Shown here one piece after another: positions 41,770-52,200 of a stretch of 64,000 bases of DNA. Each line of letters begins with the position of its first letter. Within the stretch, counting starts at the first letter, position 1. The notes beneath the pieces are model-generated. The model was not told where the DNA came from, did no database searches, and saw nothing but the letters and a program-made list of their open reading frames with translations. The stretch covers positions 186,001-250,000 of the forward strand of contig NZ_JACHGT010000002.1 of the NCBI RefSeq assembly GCF_014202425.1. The letters are read 5' to 3'. The position numbers and the translations under genes are program-made. This DNA is from Phytomonospora endophytica. GTDB taxonomy: Bacteria; Actinomycetota; Actinomycetes; Mycobacteriales; Micromonosporaceae.

Positions 41770-42807
41770 GTGCGCACAGGCATCGTCGTCACGGCACGTC
41801 CCGGCGTCGAGGAACTCGCCGTGCGGGCCGAAGAACTCGGCCACAGCTCCTTCTGGGTCTACGACACGCCCATGGCCCACGGTGATCCGTTCGTGGCACT
41901 CGCCCTGTGCGCCAAGGCGACCGGCCGCATCAAACTCGGGATCGGCGTGACCTCACCGGCGTTGCGGTCGGCACCGGCCGCCGCGAACGCCGTCGCCGCC
42001 CTCAACGCGCTCGCGCCGGGACGGATCATCTGCGGTGTCGGCACCGGGAACTCCTCCCGCCGCACCTTGGGCATGCGGGCGACCACGAGCCCCGAACTCG
42101 AAACGTTCACCGCCGCACTGCAGGACCTGTGCGCCGGACGTTCGATCGAGTACCGCGAAGGCGACCGGGTCCGCGACGTCCGGTTCCTGCACGCCGGGGA
42201 GCACGCGCATCGTCCCGAGCCCATCGAGTTCGTGGTGGCCGCACAGGGACCGCGGGCCGCCGCCGTCGCCGGACGTCGCGGTACCGGCCTGGTCTCTTTC
42301 GCGATGCTGGATCCCGCCGCCTGGCGCGCGTTCCACGACGCTCGCGGGGAAGCCGCGGGCACGGCTCTCGGTGGCGACTCCTATCTGATGACCTCGCTGC
42401 ACATCCTCGGCGAAGGCGAGGATCCCCACGGTGACGCCGCCCGCGACGCCGTCGGCCACAGCGTCCTGTCCTTCCTCGTCTTCGCCGCCGACACCCCGTC
42501 CTTCGCCGAGACCCTCGGCTCCGGGGAACGCGACGCCGTCCGGCGGCTCCTCGACCGGCGAGGCACCACGGCCACCGCACCGGACCGTCACACCGCGCTC
42601 TACACCGGCTATCTGGGGCGGATCGCACCGTCGGACCGGGACCTGATTCTGCCGTCCCTTGTGGACAAACTCGCCCTGGTGGGCGACCCCGGCGACCTTC
42701 GCGCACGCATCGCCGCGCTGGCCGAGGCCGGCATCGACGAACTCGTCGTCCAGCCCGTGGTCGACCCCCTCACCGAGATGGCGGCCCTCGCCGAACTGGC
42801 CGCCTGA
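41770..42807 (+). CDS. LLM-class (F420 or flavin-dependent) oxidoreductase
   Basis: A 345-residue TIM-barrel protein of the luciferase-like monooxygenase family. Typical segments are EELAVRAEELGHSSFWVYD, LCAKATGRIKLGIGV, ALNALAPGRIICGVGTGNS, and KLALVGDPGDLRARIAALAEAGIDELVV at the end. In actinobacteria many of these use F420; the cofactor is not determined from sequence. The GTG at 41770 follows GGGAGG. It precedes the DnaN-like gene by 65 bases. Confidence 0.9.
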   Translation: MRTGIVVTARPGVEELAVRAEELGHSSFWVYDTPMAHGDPFVALALCAKATGRIKLGIGVTSPALRSAPAAANAVAALNALAPGRIICGVGTGNSSRRTLGMRATTSPELETFTAALQDLCAGRSIEYREGDRVRDVRFLHAGEHAHRPEPIEFVVAAQGPRAAAVAGRRGTGLVSFAMLDPAAWRAFHDARGEAAGTALGGDSYLMTSLHILGEGEDPHGDAARDAVGHSVLSFLVFAADTPSFAETLGSGERDAVRRLLDRRGTTATAPDRHTALYTGYLGRIAPSDRDLILPSLVDKLALVGDPGDLRARIAALAEAGIDELVVQPVVDPLTEMAALAELAA

Positions 42808-42872
42808 ACCGTCGTACCCCGATGGCAACCTCTCCCCTACAGGGAGATGACTCGCAGCCAAAGGAGACGACG

Positions 42873-44006
42873 GTGAAGGCATTGATAGGTCACGAAGCGT
42901 TCACCGAGGCGGTCCGCTGGGGCACAAGGAACGTCCCGACTCGCCCGACGGTGCCGTCGCTGGCGTGCGCACTGGTGGAGGCGTCGGGGGATCGCTTGTC
43001 GGTGTCGTGCTTCGACTATGAGACGTCGAGCCGGATCTCGGTGGCGGCACTGGTCGGGGAGGCCGGGGTCGCGCTGGTTCCGGGCCGGTTGCTGGCCGAC
43101 ATCGCGCGGGCCCTGCCGGCGGAGGACGTGGAGTTCACCGTGGACGGAGGCCGGGTCGGCCTCGTGTGCGGCGACGTGCGCTTCCACCTGCCGACGATGC
43201 CGGTCGAGGACTTCCCCACACCCCCGGCGATGCCCGAGACCGTGGGCACCGCCGACGCCACCGCACTCTCGCGAGCCGTGGCGCAGACCTCCGTCGCGGC
43301 GGGCAGGGACGACACCCTGCCGGTGCTGACGGGCGTCGAACTCGCCCTGGGCGAGCGCATCGGCCTCGCGGCGACGGACCGCTACCGGATGGCCGTGGCC
43401 GAGGTCGACTGGCACCCGGCCGACGCGAAGGCACCGGGCGCGAAGGCCCTCATCCCGGCGAAGACCCTGGCGGCATTGGCGAAGTCGCTGAGTTCGGTGG
43501 GCGGTGACGTGACGATCGCGGCGAGCACGGACGAGGACGGCGACGTCGGGCTGATCGGCTTCTCGGCGGGCGATCGTTCGACGGTCAGCCGTGTCCTGGA
43601 CGGCCGCCTGCCGGACTTGAGGGCGTTGATCGCCCTGGAGTATCCGACGACGCTGAAGGTCGACACGGCCGCGCTGGCGCTGGCGGTTCGGCGGGTTTCT
43701 CTTGTGGGGGAACGGAACTCACGCCTGCGCCTGTTCGCGGAGGGCGACCACCTGACGGTCGAGTCGGGCAGCCACGGCGGCGCCGCCGACGGCAGTCAGA
43801 CGTTGGGTTGCGAGTACGGAGGCGAGCTGCTGCGGCTGGCCTTCAACCCGCTGTACGTGGCCGACGCCCTGGCCACTGTGGACACTCCGACGACGGTGTT
43901 CGCCATCGACGCCGAGGGGATTCGGGTCCTCCTCACCGGCGAGGACGCGGAGGGCGGGGAGGTCGAGTTCCGGCAGTTGCTGCGGACGCTGCGGTGGGAG
44001 GGGTAG
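42873..44006 (+). CDS. DNA polymerase III beta-clamp paralogue (DnaN-like)
   Basis: A 377-residue protein with the three-domain clamp layout. Visible matches are PEDFPTPP-type VEDFPTPPAM and LPVLTGVELALGERIGLAATDRYRMA (highly characteristic), LIPAKTLAALAKSL, and RLPDLRALIALEYPT. The C-terminal clamp ends REL-like residues are replaced by a Leu/Arg-rich tail (QLLRTLRWEG) with no MPMR-type ending. No dnaA, recF or gyrB is near, so this is probably a second clamp, not the replicative one. The GTG at 42873 follows AAGGAG. Confidence 0.88.
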   Translation: MKALIGHEAFTEAVRWGTRNVPTRPTVPSLACALVEASGDRLSVSCFDYETSSRISVAALVGEAGVALVPGRLLADIARALPAEDVEFTVDGGRVGLVCGDVRFHLPTMPVEDFPTPPAMPETVGTADATALSRAVAQTSVAAGRDDTLPVLTGVELALGERIGLAATDRYRMAVAEVDWHPADAKAPGAKALIPAKTLAALAKSLSSVGGDVTIAASTDEDGDVGLIGFSAGDRSTVSRVLDGRLPDLRALIALEYPTTLKVDTAALALAVRRVSLVGERNSRLRLFAEGDHLTVESGSHGGAADGSQTLGCEYGGELLRLAFNPLYVADALATVDTPTTVFAIDAEGIRVLLTGEDAEGGEVEFRQLLRTLRWEG

Positions 44007-44030
44007 GCGCAGCGAGCCAACCGACATAAG

Positions 44031-44070
44031 ACAGACGGTGGAAGGCCGCCCAAAGCCTTCCACCGTCTGT
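44031..44070. terminator. Bidirectional terminator between dnaN-like and HtrA genes
   Basis: A 16-base-pair perfect stem (44031-44046 with 44055-44070) with an 8-base loop lies between convergent genes. Confidence 0.85.
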
Positions 44071-44099
44071 CATCGGGGAGGAGAACAAGGTCTGTGGGT

Positions 44100-45344
44100 C
44101 TATGACCCTTGTGCGATGAGTTGTTCGGCGACCTGTTTCGCCGTGTTGGACGGGATGGCGAAGCCGACGCCGATGCTGCCGGAGCCGCTGCCGTCGGTGG
44201 CGATGGCGGTGTTGACGCCGACGAGTTCGCCGCGGCCGTTGACGAGGGCGCCGCCGGAGTTGCCGGAGTTGATGGCGGCGTCGGTCTGGATGAGTCCGGC
44301 CAGTGTGGTGGGTGTCTCGGCTTCGCGCTGGAAGGGGTTCTGGTTTTCGGATCCGACGCTGATGGAGCGGTCGAGGGCGCTGACGATGCCGGCGCTGACG
44401 GAGCCTTCGAGGCCGAGGGGGGAGCCGAGTGCGAGGACGGTGTCGCCGACGCGGAGGCCTTCGGAGTCGCCCCAGCTGATGGGGGACAGTTCGTCGCTGG
44501 CTCCGACGTTCACGACGGCGATGTCGTTCTCGGGTGATGTCCCGACGACGCGTCCGGTGGCGGTGGTGCCGTCGGCGAACTTGACCTGTACGCGGCCGTT
44601 GGCTGCGGTGGACACGACGTGGTTGTTGGTGAGGATGTTGCCGGAGGTGTCGAGGACGACTCCGGAGCCTTCGGCCTGTTCGGTGGAGATGACGACGACG
44701 CTCGGCTGGACCTTGGCGGCGACGTCGGCGACGGTGGCTCCGTCGGCCACGGCCGTCGAGGGTGAGGAGGACGAGCTGGTCGTGTTCCCGTCGGCGGCGA
44801 GGTATCCGGCGACGCCGCCGACGCTGGCGGAGCCGAGTACGAGTGCGGCGACCATGGCGCCGATGGCGAGTGGTTTGCGCCAGGCGGGGACGGCGGTGGG
44901 GCCGGTCGCGGGCGCCGGGAACTGGGTGGTCGGGGGGTAGGTCGCCGACGGGCTCGTGTAGAAGCCTTGCGACGGGGGCGGTCCGGTGTAACCGCCCGGG
45001 GAGAAGCTCGGCTGCTGCTGCGGCGGTCGCGCCCAGCTGGGCGTCTGCGCGGCCAGCGGGTGCGTGGCGGGGCCGGTGATCGGCGGCGGCATGTGCGCCG
45101 GCGGGAGGGGTGGGGTGGGAGGCGCGTTGTGCACGACCGGCGGGGCCGGGTGCGGGTTCTGGGGGACCTCCGGCGCCGCGGCCGGAGCGGCGGCGGGGAG
45201 GTCGGTGGACGGAACGCTCGTCGGCGTCGCCGCGGTCGAAGGAGAGGCCTCGGTCGATGCCGCGGACTCCGCCGGAGCCACGGATGGCTGCGTGTCCTCC
45301 GGGCGCTGGGGCTCCGGAGTGGCTGGTGCTTGCGGCTCGTTCAT
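44100..45344 (-). CDS. Membrane-anchored S1C (HtrA-like) serine protease lacking PDZ
   Basis: A 414-residue protein. The first 155 residues are a Pro/Ala/Thr-rich cytoplasmic tail, then one membrane helix (about 158-184), then a trypsin-like domain outside with triad H242 (TNNHVV), D274 (ENDIAVV) and S363 (INSGNSGGAL). It ends 51 residues after the Ser, so the usual C-terminal PDZ is missing and no PDZ frame remains before the terminator. The gene precedes a sensor kinase/response regulator pair on the same strand, an arrangement like the mycobacterial mprAB-pepD locus, so envelope-stress proteolysis is inferred. Confidence 0.92.
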   Translation of the reverse strand: MNEPQAPATPEPQRPEDTQPSVAPAESAASTEASPSTAATPTSVPSTDLPAAAPAAAPEVPQNPHPAPPVVHNAPPTPPLPPAHMPPPITGPATHPLAAQTPSWARPPQQQPSFSPGGYTGPPPSQGFYTSPSATYPPTTQFPAPATGPTAVPAWRKPLAIGAMVAALVLGSASVGGVAGYLAADGNTTSSSSSPSTAVADGATVADVAAKVQPSVVVISTEQAEGSGVVLDTSGNILTNNHVVSTAANGRVQVKFADGTTATGRVVGTSPENDIAVVNVGASDELSPISWGDSEGLRVGDTVLALGSPLGLEGSVSAGIVSALDRSISVGSENQNPFQREAETPTTLAGLIQTDAAINSGNSGGALVNGRGELVGVNTAIATDGSGSGSIGVGFAIPSNTAKQVAEQLIAQGS

Positions 45345-45368
45345 GAATAGAACTATGGAAGGGTTCGC

Positions 45369-46982
45369 TCAGGTATCGCTGGATCTGTCCTGCGAGTTCG
45401 CTGAGAGGGGCGCCTTCCCGGCGTCGCCCGCGTCACTTTCCGGTGCGTCGGCGTCCGTGTCCTCGCTGTCGTCCGGCTCGTCGTCTTCCAAGACGGCGGG
45501 GTCGATCTCCAGGCGGACGCGGAAGACCGTGCCGACACCCAGATCGGTGTCCACTGTGATCAGTCCATTGTGGGCGGCGACAAGGGCGGCGACGATCGCC
45601 AGCCCGAGCCCGGAGCCGCCGGCCTTGCGGCCGCGCGCGGGATCGGCGCGGTAGAAGCGTTCGAAGACCCGCTCGGCCTGCTCGGGCGTCATGCCCGGCC
45701 CGGAGTCGGCGACTTCGAGGAAGACGTAGGGCGCCTCGGCGTAGACGCGGACCTCGATCGGCGTCTCCGGCGGGGTGTGCGCGATCGCGTTGTCCAGCAG
45801 GTTCGACAGGACCTGCCGCAGCCGCAGCTCGTCGCCGAGGACCATCAGGGGGCCCTTGCCGACCTTGAGTTCCAGCGGCCGGTCGGGGACGGTGACCTTC
45901 GCGCCCGACACCGCGTCGACGGCCAGGCCGAGCATGTCGACCGGCTCCAGCTGGACCGGGCGCTCCCGGTCGAGCCGTGCCAGCAGCAGCAGGTCCTCGA
46001 CGAGCAGGCCCATGCGCTTGGCCTCCTCCTCGATCCGCCGCATCGAGGCCGCGACCTCTTCGGCGGGGGCGGCCTCGCCCCGCTGCCGGTACAGCTCGGC
46101 GAAGCCGCGCACGGTCGTCAGCGGCGTGCGCAGTTCGTGGCTGGCGTCGGCGACGAAGCGCCGCATTCGCTCCTCGGAGCGCAGCGCCTGCGCCTCGGAG
46201 GCGGCACTGGCGGCGAAGGCCGTCTCGATCTGACTGAGCATCGTGTTCAAGGCGGCGCCCAGCTGCCCGACCTCGGTGCCGATGTCGTGCTGCGGCACCC
46301 GCCGGGAGAGGTCGCCCGCGGCGATCGCGGCCGCCGTGGCCTCCATCTGGCGCAGCGGCTGGAGACTGGCGCGGACCATGCCGATGCCGATCGCGGCGAC
46401 GGCGGCCAGGACGCCACCGCCGACGAGCAGGTTGATCGTGGTCAGCTGCGCGACGATCGAGTCGGCGTCGGTGAGGTCGACCCCGATCGCGGCCAGGTAG
46501 GTCCGGCCGGTGCCGGCCTCGATGACCTCGCGGGACACGACCCGCCAGCGGGTCTTCCCGTCGGCCGCGGTGACCGTGTACGGGGGCATGCCCAGGCGCG
46601 CCTGAAGACTGGACAGGATGATCTGCGGATCCGGGTTGTCCTTTGTGTACGGAAGCTCGTCGCGTTCGTACTTGCCGTCGTTGAAGCGGTCGGCGACGCT
46701 CTGGCTGCGCATCAGGATCAGGCTGTAGTCCGTCGGCAGGCCCTCGATGTCACTGGTGGTGAGGTTGACCTTGATCAGCCCGGTGTTCACGCGCTCGGTG
46801 AGCTCGGAATCGACCCGATCCTGAAGGTAGGAGTCGAGACGCGTCACGCTGACCACGCTGATCAGGATCAGCGCGATCGCCACCAGCAGCAGCACGGCGG
46901 CCATCAGCTTCACTCGCAGCGGAGTGCGCTGCCAGCCGCCGCGGACGGTGCTGACAGGCCGGCTCAACACGGAATCGCTCAT
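45369..46982 (-). CDS. Sensor histidine kinase (MprB/TcrY-like)
   Basis: A 537-residue membrane kinase. Two membrane helices (about 25-47 and 185-205) bound an extracellular sensor domain. Then come HAMP (about 205-255), the H-box SHELRTPL with the phospho-accepting His at 282, and a HATPase domain with N (VLSNLLDNAIAH), G1 (DSGPGM) and G2 (GSGLGLAIVAAL) boxes. The acidic C-terminal tail (about 50 residues) is extra. The start is 1 base after the response regulator stop, so they are coupled, and the PDZ-less HtrA gene follows. Confidence 0.95.
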   Translation of the reverse strand: MSDSVLSRPVSTVRGGWQRTPLRVKLMAAVLLLVAIALILISVVSVTRLDSYLQDRVDSELTERVNTGLIKVNLTTSDIEGLPTDYSLILMRSQSVADRFNDGKYERDELPYTKDNPDPQIILSSLQARLGMPPYTVTAADGKTRWRVVSREVIEAGTGRTYLAAIGVDLTDADSIVAQLTTINLLVGGGVLAAVAAIGIGMVRASLQPLRQMEATAAAIAAGDLSRRVPQHDIGTEVGQLGAALNTMLSQIETAFAASAASEAQALRSEERMRRFVADASHELRTPLTTVRGFAELYRQRGEAAPAEEVAASMRRIEEEAKRMGLLVEDLLLLARLDRERPVQLEPVDMLGLAVDAVSGAKVTVPDRPLELKVGKGPLMVLGDELRLRQVLSNLLDNAIAHTPPETPIEVRVYAEAPYVFLEVADSGPGMTPEQAERVFERFYRADPARGRKAGGSGLGLAIVAALVAAHNGLITVDTDLGVGTVFRVRLEIDPAVLEDDEPDDSEDTDADAPESDAGDAGKAPLSANSQDRSSDT

Positions 46983-47690
46983 CTACTGGGGTGACCTCAA
47001 TACGTAACCGATCCCCCGCAGCGTCTGGATCAGCCGGGGTTCGGTGTTGTCGATCTTTCGCCGCAGGTACGACACGTAGGACTCGACGATGCCGTCGTCC
47101 CCGCGGAAGTCGTAGCGCCACACGTGGTCGAGGATCTGCGACTTCGACAGCACGCGCCCGGCGTTGACCATGAAGTACCGCAGCAGTTTGAACTCGGTCG
47201 GCGACAGCTGGACCGTCCGGCCCGCGCGCCACACCTCGTGGGTCTCCTCGTCGAGTTCGAGGTCGGCGTACTTCAGCCGCGGCGGGGGCGTGATGTCGCC
47301 CTGGGTGCGGCGCAGGACCGCGCGCAGGCGCGCGATGACCTCTTCGAGGCTGAAGGGCTTGGTGACGTAGTCGTCGCCGCCGAGAGTGAGCCCGCGGACC
47401 TTGTCCTCGGTGGCGTCACGGGCGGTCAGGTAGACGATCGGGGTGCGGTCGGAGCCGGAGCGGACGCGCCGGGCGACCTCGAAACCGTCGAAGTCGGGCA
47501 GCATCACGTCGAGGACGATCAGGTCGGGCCGGTGCCGCGACACCGCGCGCACGGCCTCCTCACCGCCCGTGGCGGTGTGCACGGCGAAGCCCGCGTAGCG
47601 CAGACTCGTGGCCAACAACTCGCAGATGTTCGGGTCGTCCTCGACGACCAGAAGCGTCGCTTCGGCGTCCTTCTTCTCCCCTACCGGCAT
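46983..47690 (-). CDS. OmpR/PhoB-family response regulator
   Basis: A 235-residue regulator: receiver domain with D17/D18 acidic pocket residues, phospho-accepting D61 (VLDVMLP) and Lys of KPFSLEEVIARLRA; winged-helix DNA-binding domain with ELLRYFMVN-like KLLRYFMVNAGRVLSKSQ and SYVSYLRRKID. The start at 47690 (GAAG nine bases upstream) gives the family length; upstream starts would add a poorly conserved 25 residues. It is cotranscribed with the kinase and the HtrA-like protease. Confidence 0.93.
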   Translation of the reverse strand: MPVGEKKDAEATLLVVEDDPNICELLATSLRYAGFAVHTATGGEEAVRAVSRHRPDLIVLDVMLPDFDGFEVARRVRSGSDRTPIVYLTARDATEDKVRGLTLGGDDYVTKPFSLEEVIARLRAVLRRTQGDITPPPRLKYADLELDEETHEVWRAGRTVQLSPTEFKLLRYFMVNAGRVLSKSQILDHVWRYDFRGDDGIVESYVSYLRRKIDNTEPRLIQTLRGIGYVLRSPQ

Positions 47691-47748
47691 ACCTCTATCT
47701 TCATCCAGAGTCACTGGATCCACACTTAACATGGACTGAGAGATTGCT

Positions 47749-48423
47749 GTGAACGCCTCGATCACGCTCGATCAGCGCTTCTGCGGACCGCCCGATTCGG
47801 GCAACGGGGGCTATACCTCCGGCCTGATCGCCGGGCACCTCGCCTGGCCGGCCGTCACCGTGACCCTCCGCACGCCCCCTCCCCTCGGCAGGCCCTTGAC
47901 GATCACCGGCGGCGACACCGTCGAGGTCCGCGACGGCGAAGTGCTGGTGGCCGAGGCGGTCGAGGGTTCGGTCACCGCCGAAGTGGTACCGGCGGTCTCC
48001 CTCGACGAGGCGCGGGCCGTCGGCGACTCCTACCCCGGTTTCACGAAGCATCCGTTCCCGACGTGCTTCACCTGCGGCCCGGAACGCGCCGAGGGCGACG
48101 GGCTGCGGATCTTCCCGGGTCGGATTCCGGACGGACGAACCGCCGCGGTGTGGCGGGTACCCGCCGCCGTGACCGCCCCCATGGTGTGGGCCGCGCTCGA
48201 CTGCCCGGGCGGCTGGGTCAACGAGCTGGAGGTGACGCCGAGACTGTTGGGGCGCCTCACGGGGCAAGTGAGGCAAATGCCACAGCCGGGAACGGATTGC
48301 CTGGTCATGGGGCGTCTCGACGCCTCCGAGGGACGTAAGGCGAAAGTCACCACGACCCTCTACGACACGGCCGGTACGGTGCTCGCCCAGGCGACCGCGG
48401 TGTGGATCTCCATCGCCCGCTGA
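47749..48423 (+). CDS. Hotdog-fold (thioesterase-like) protein
   Basis: A 224-residue protein that looks like two joined hotdog halves: an N-terminal half with RFCGPPDSGNGGYTSGLIAG (a hotdog long-helix motif) and VTVTLRTPPPLGRPLTI, and a C-terminal half with VTTTLYDTAGTVLAQATAVWI. Between them a conserved PTCFTCGPER segment could bind metal or ligand. Acyl-CoA thioesterase or dehydratase activity is possible but not shown. The GTG at 47749 lies 58 bases from the divergent response-regulator gene. Confidence 0.75.
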   Translation: MNASITLDQRFCGPPDSGNGGYTSGLIAGHLAWPAVTVTLRTPPPLGRPLTITGGDTVEVRDGEVLVAEAVEGSVTAEVVPAVSLDEARAVGDSYPGFTKHPFPTCFTCGPERAEGDGLRIFPGRIPDGRTAAVWRVPAAVTAPMVWAALDCPGGWVNELEVTPRLLGRLTGQVRQMPQPGTDCLVMGRLDASEGRKAKVTTTLYDTAGTVLAQATAVWISIAR

Positions 48424-48675
48424 CCAGCGCACCTACCGTCCAATATGGAAAGAAACCCAGGTGTTCAGCGGGGAAAAACAGTCGCGGTGCACGTCGACAG
48501 ACCGCCCTGGTCCTAGTACCGTTGCCAGCCCAAGGCAAGCAGACGCCAGGTCCCAATCGGCTAACAAATCGGTTACGCTGGACACTCCCGCCGAGGCGTC
48601 CCCCGCCACCGATGCATGCGTTTCGGGGCCGGAGCAGACGTCAGCAAGAGACGAGTCGACGACGATGAGGGTGCG

Positions 48676-49026
48676 ATGACGCTGTCAATCGAGACCCACA
48701 CGGCCCCTGACGGCCGAGTGACTCTGGCACTACGAGGCGAGGTCGATTACGCGACCGCTCCGAGGATCCGGGAGTCCATCACCGAGATCCTCGCCACCGA
48801 CAAGGCGAAGTCGATCCACGTGGACGTCGCCGGCGTCACCGTTCTGGACTCGACCGGCATCGGGACGCTCGTCGTCGGTTACCGCATCGCCCGCGATGTC
48901 GGGGTGACCGTCACGGTCACCAATCCCAGCCGCTTCATCACCCGCCTGTTCACCGTGGTCGGCGCGCAGGAGCTGCTCGAAGAGACCACCGACGCCTTCG
49001 CCGTCGCCCCGACCAGGGCGACCTGA
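48676..49026 (+). CDS. STAS-domain anti-sigma factor antagonist
   Basis: A 116-residue SpoIIAA/RsbV-like protein. The phosphorylation site motif LDSTGIG is intact (Ser in VLDSTGIGTLV), within the usual STAS fold (IETHTAPDGRVTLALRGEVD, APRIRESI). Its state is normally set by a partner anti-sigma kinase and a PP2C phosphatase; neither is encoded next to it, so the partners must be elsewhere. The ATG at 48676 begins at the first strand, 250 bases after the hotdog gene. Confidence 0.93.
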   Translation: MTLSIETHTAPDGRVTLALRGEVDYATAPRIRESITEILATDKAKSIHVDVAGVTVLDSTGIGTLVVGYRIARDVGVTVTVTNPSRFITRLFTVVGAQELLEETTDAFAVAPTRAT

Positions 49027-49210
49027 ACCACACCCACTATGAGTTAGTGCACCCCCGCCGGACGGTGTCCGTCGGACCGTGCCCGTGTTTCCAGGGGGAA
49101 CGTCCAGCGCAGGGGCGTCGAAGACCGTGGTCGGGTGTGCCCCGCCGTGCCCTGCGACGTAGCCTGTAGCCCGGAGTACCCAAGCCACTCAACATGCTGC
49201 AGAAGAGGCG

Positions 49211-52200
49211 ATGACGGCCGTGTCGACCGAAAGCAGTTCGACAAACAAAGACAACACGCTTGCCGAGTTCGGGCCCAACGAGTGGATCGTCGAGGAGATG
49301 TACCAGCGGTACCTCGCCGATCCCTCCAGTGTCGAACCGACCTGGCACGAGTTCTTCGCCGACTACAAGGAGTCGTCGCAGAAGTCCGATCAGGCGGTGA
49401 GCACCCCGGCGACACCCGCACCGGCGACCCCGGCACCGGCACCCGCCGCCCAGAAGCCCGCCGAGACGAAGCCCGCGGCCGCCCCGGCGGCCAAGCCCGC
49501 CCCGGCCGAACCCGCGAAGCCCGCCCCGGCGAAGGCCAAGGCGGAGGCGAAGCCCGCGAGCGCGGCACCGGCCGCCGAAGGCGACAAGGTGACGCCGCTG
49601 CGCGGGGTGGCCTCGAAGGTCGCGCAGAACATGGACGCCTCCCTTGAGGTGCCGACGGCGACGAGCGTGCGCGCGGTCCCGGCGAAGCTGCTCAGCGACA
49701 ACCGGATCGTCATCAACAACCACCTCAAGCGAGGGCGCGGCGGGAAGGTCTCCTTCACGCACCTGATCGGCTTCGCGCTGGTCAAGGCCCTGGCCGCGCA
49801 CCCGGAGATGAACCACTCCTACCGGGTGGCCGACGGCAAGCCGCAGATGATCACGCCGGCCCACGTCAACCTGGGCCTGGCGATCGACCTGCAGAAGCCC
49901 GACGGCAGCCGCACGCTCGTGGTCCCGAGCATCAAGGGCTGCGAGTCGATGGACTTCCGGCAGTTCTGGCAGGCCTACGAGGACATCGTCCGCAAGGCCC
50001 GCAACAACAAGCTGGGCATGGACGACTACGCCGGCACCACGATCTCGCTGACCAACCCCGGCGGCATCGGGACGGTGCACTCCATCCCGCGCCTCATGCA
50101 GGGCCAGGGCACGATCATCGGCGTCGGCGCGATGGAGTACCCGGCGCAGTTCGCCGGAGCCTCCGAGGAGACCGTCACCGACCTGGGCGTCTCCAAGACG
50201 ATCACGGTGACCTCGACCTACGACCACCGCGTCATCCAGGGCGCGCAGTCGGGCGAGTTCCTCAAGCGCCTGCACGAGCTGCTGCTGGGCGCCGACGGTT
50301 TCTACGACGAGATCTTCACCTCGCTGCGTCTCCCCTACGAGCCGGTCCGCTGGGTCCGTGACGTCGCCGGGACCGCCGAGGGCACGATCGACAAGAACGC
50401 CCGCGTCATCGAGCTGATCCGCTCCTACCGGGTCCGCGGCCACCTGATGGCCGACACCGACCCCCTTGAGTTCGAGATCCGCCGCCACCCCGACCTCGAC
50501 ATCCTCGAACACGGGCTGACGCTGTGGGACCTCGACCGGGTCTTCCCGGTCGGCGGTTTCGCCGGCAAGGCGAAGATGAAGCTGCGCGACATCCTGGGCG
50601 TGCTGCGTGAGTCGTACTGCCGCCGTGTCGGCATCGAGTACATGCACATCCAGGACCCCGAGGAGCGCGCCTGGATCCAGGAGCGCGTGGAGCGTCCCTA
50701 CGAGAAGCCGAGTTCCGAGGAGCAGAAGCACATCCTCGGCCGGCTCAACGCCTCCGAGGCCTTCGAGACCTTCCTGGCCACCAAGTACGTCGGCCAGAAG
50801 CGCTTCTCCCTCGAAGGCGGCGAGTCGCTGATCCCGCTGCTCGACGAGGTGCTGTCGCGGGCCGCGCGGAACGCCCTCGACGAGGTCGTCATCGGCATGG
50901 CCCACCGCGGTCGCCTGAACGTCTTGGCGAACATCGTCGGCAAGCCGGTGGAGAAGATCTTCAACGAGTTCGAGGGGACCATGGACCCCAAGAGCACGCA
51001 GGGGTCCGGTGACGTCAAGTACCACCTGGGCATGACGGGCAAGTTCACGACCGCCGACGGCGAGCACGTGACGACCAGCTCGATCGTGGCGAACCCCTCG
51101 CACCTGGAGGCGGTGGACCCGGTCCTGGAGGGCATCGTCCGCGCCAAGCAGGACCGCCTGAACCTCGGTCTGGCCGGTTACACGGTCCTTCCGGTGCTGG
51201 TCCACGGTGACGCGGCCTTCGCCGGTCAGGGCGTGGTCGCCGAGACCCTGAACCTGTCGCAGTTGCGTGGCTACCGCACCGGCGGCACCGTGCACATCGT
51301 CGTCAACAACCAGGTCGGGTTCACCACCGCGCCGGAGTACTCGCGTTCCTCGCTGTACTCCACCGACGTCGCGCGGATGATCCAGGCGCCGATCTTCCAC
51401 GTCAACGGCGACGACCCCGAGGCGGTCGTGCGGGTCGCGAAGCTGGCCTTCGAGTACCGGCAGGCGTTCAACAAGGACGTCGTGATCGACATGCTGTGCT
51501 ACCGCCGCCGCGGTCACAACGAGGGCGACGACCCGTCGATGACGAACCCGCTGATGTACCAGATCATCGACGGGAAGCGTTCGGTCCGCAAGCTGTACAC
51601 CGAGGCCCTGATCGGCCGTGGCGACATCACGGTCGAGGAGGCCGAGGAGGCGCTGAAGGACTACTCGGCGAAGCTGGAGGAGGTCTTCCGGCTCACCAAG
51701 CAGGCCAACGGGAACACGCAGCCGCCGCAGCGGCGCTACAGCGTCGAGCCGGACCCGCGGGTCGAGACCGCGATCAGCGCCGAACTGGTCAAGCGCATCG
51801 GTGACGCGCACGTCGCGCTGCCGGAGGGCTTCACCCCGCACAAGCGGGTCATGCAGGTCCTCCAGCGGCGCGCGAAGGCGGCCGTCGACGGTGGCATCGA
51901 CTGGGCCTTCGGCGAGATCATCGCCTTCGGTTCCCTTGTCGCGCAGGGCGTCCAGGTTCGCCTGGCCGGGCAGGACTCGCGTCGCGGGACCTTCGTGCAG
52001 CGGCATTCGGTGGTCGTGGACAACAAGTCCGAGGCCGAGTACGTGCCGGTCGGGTCGCTCGCGGCCGACAACACGCGCTTCTTCGTCTACGACTCGCTGC
52101 TCAGCGAGTACGCGGCGATGGGCTTCGAGTACGGGTACTCGGTGGAGAACCCCGACGCGCTCGTGCTGTGGGAGGCCCAGTTCGGCGACTTCGCCAACGG

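Noticed and set aside
48424-48675. Possible tRNA hinted by a GNGTRTRA-like antisense peptide
   Set aside because: No T-loop GTTCGA-type motif, anticodon arm or 7-base acceptor pairing can be found on either strand.
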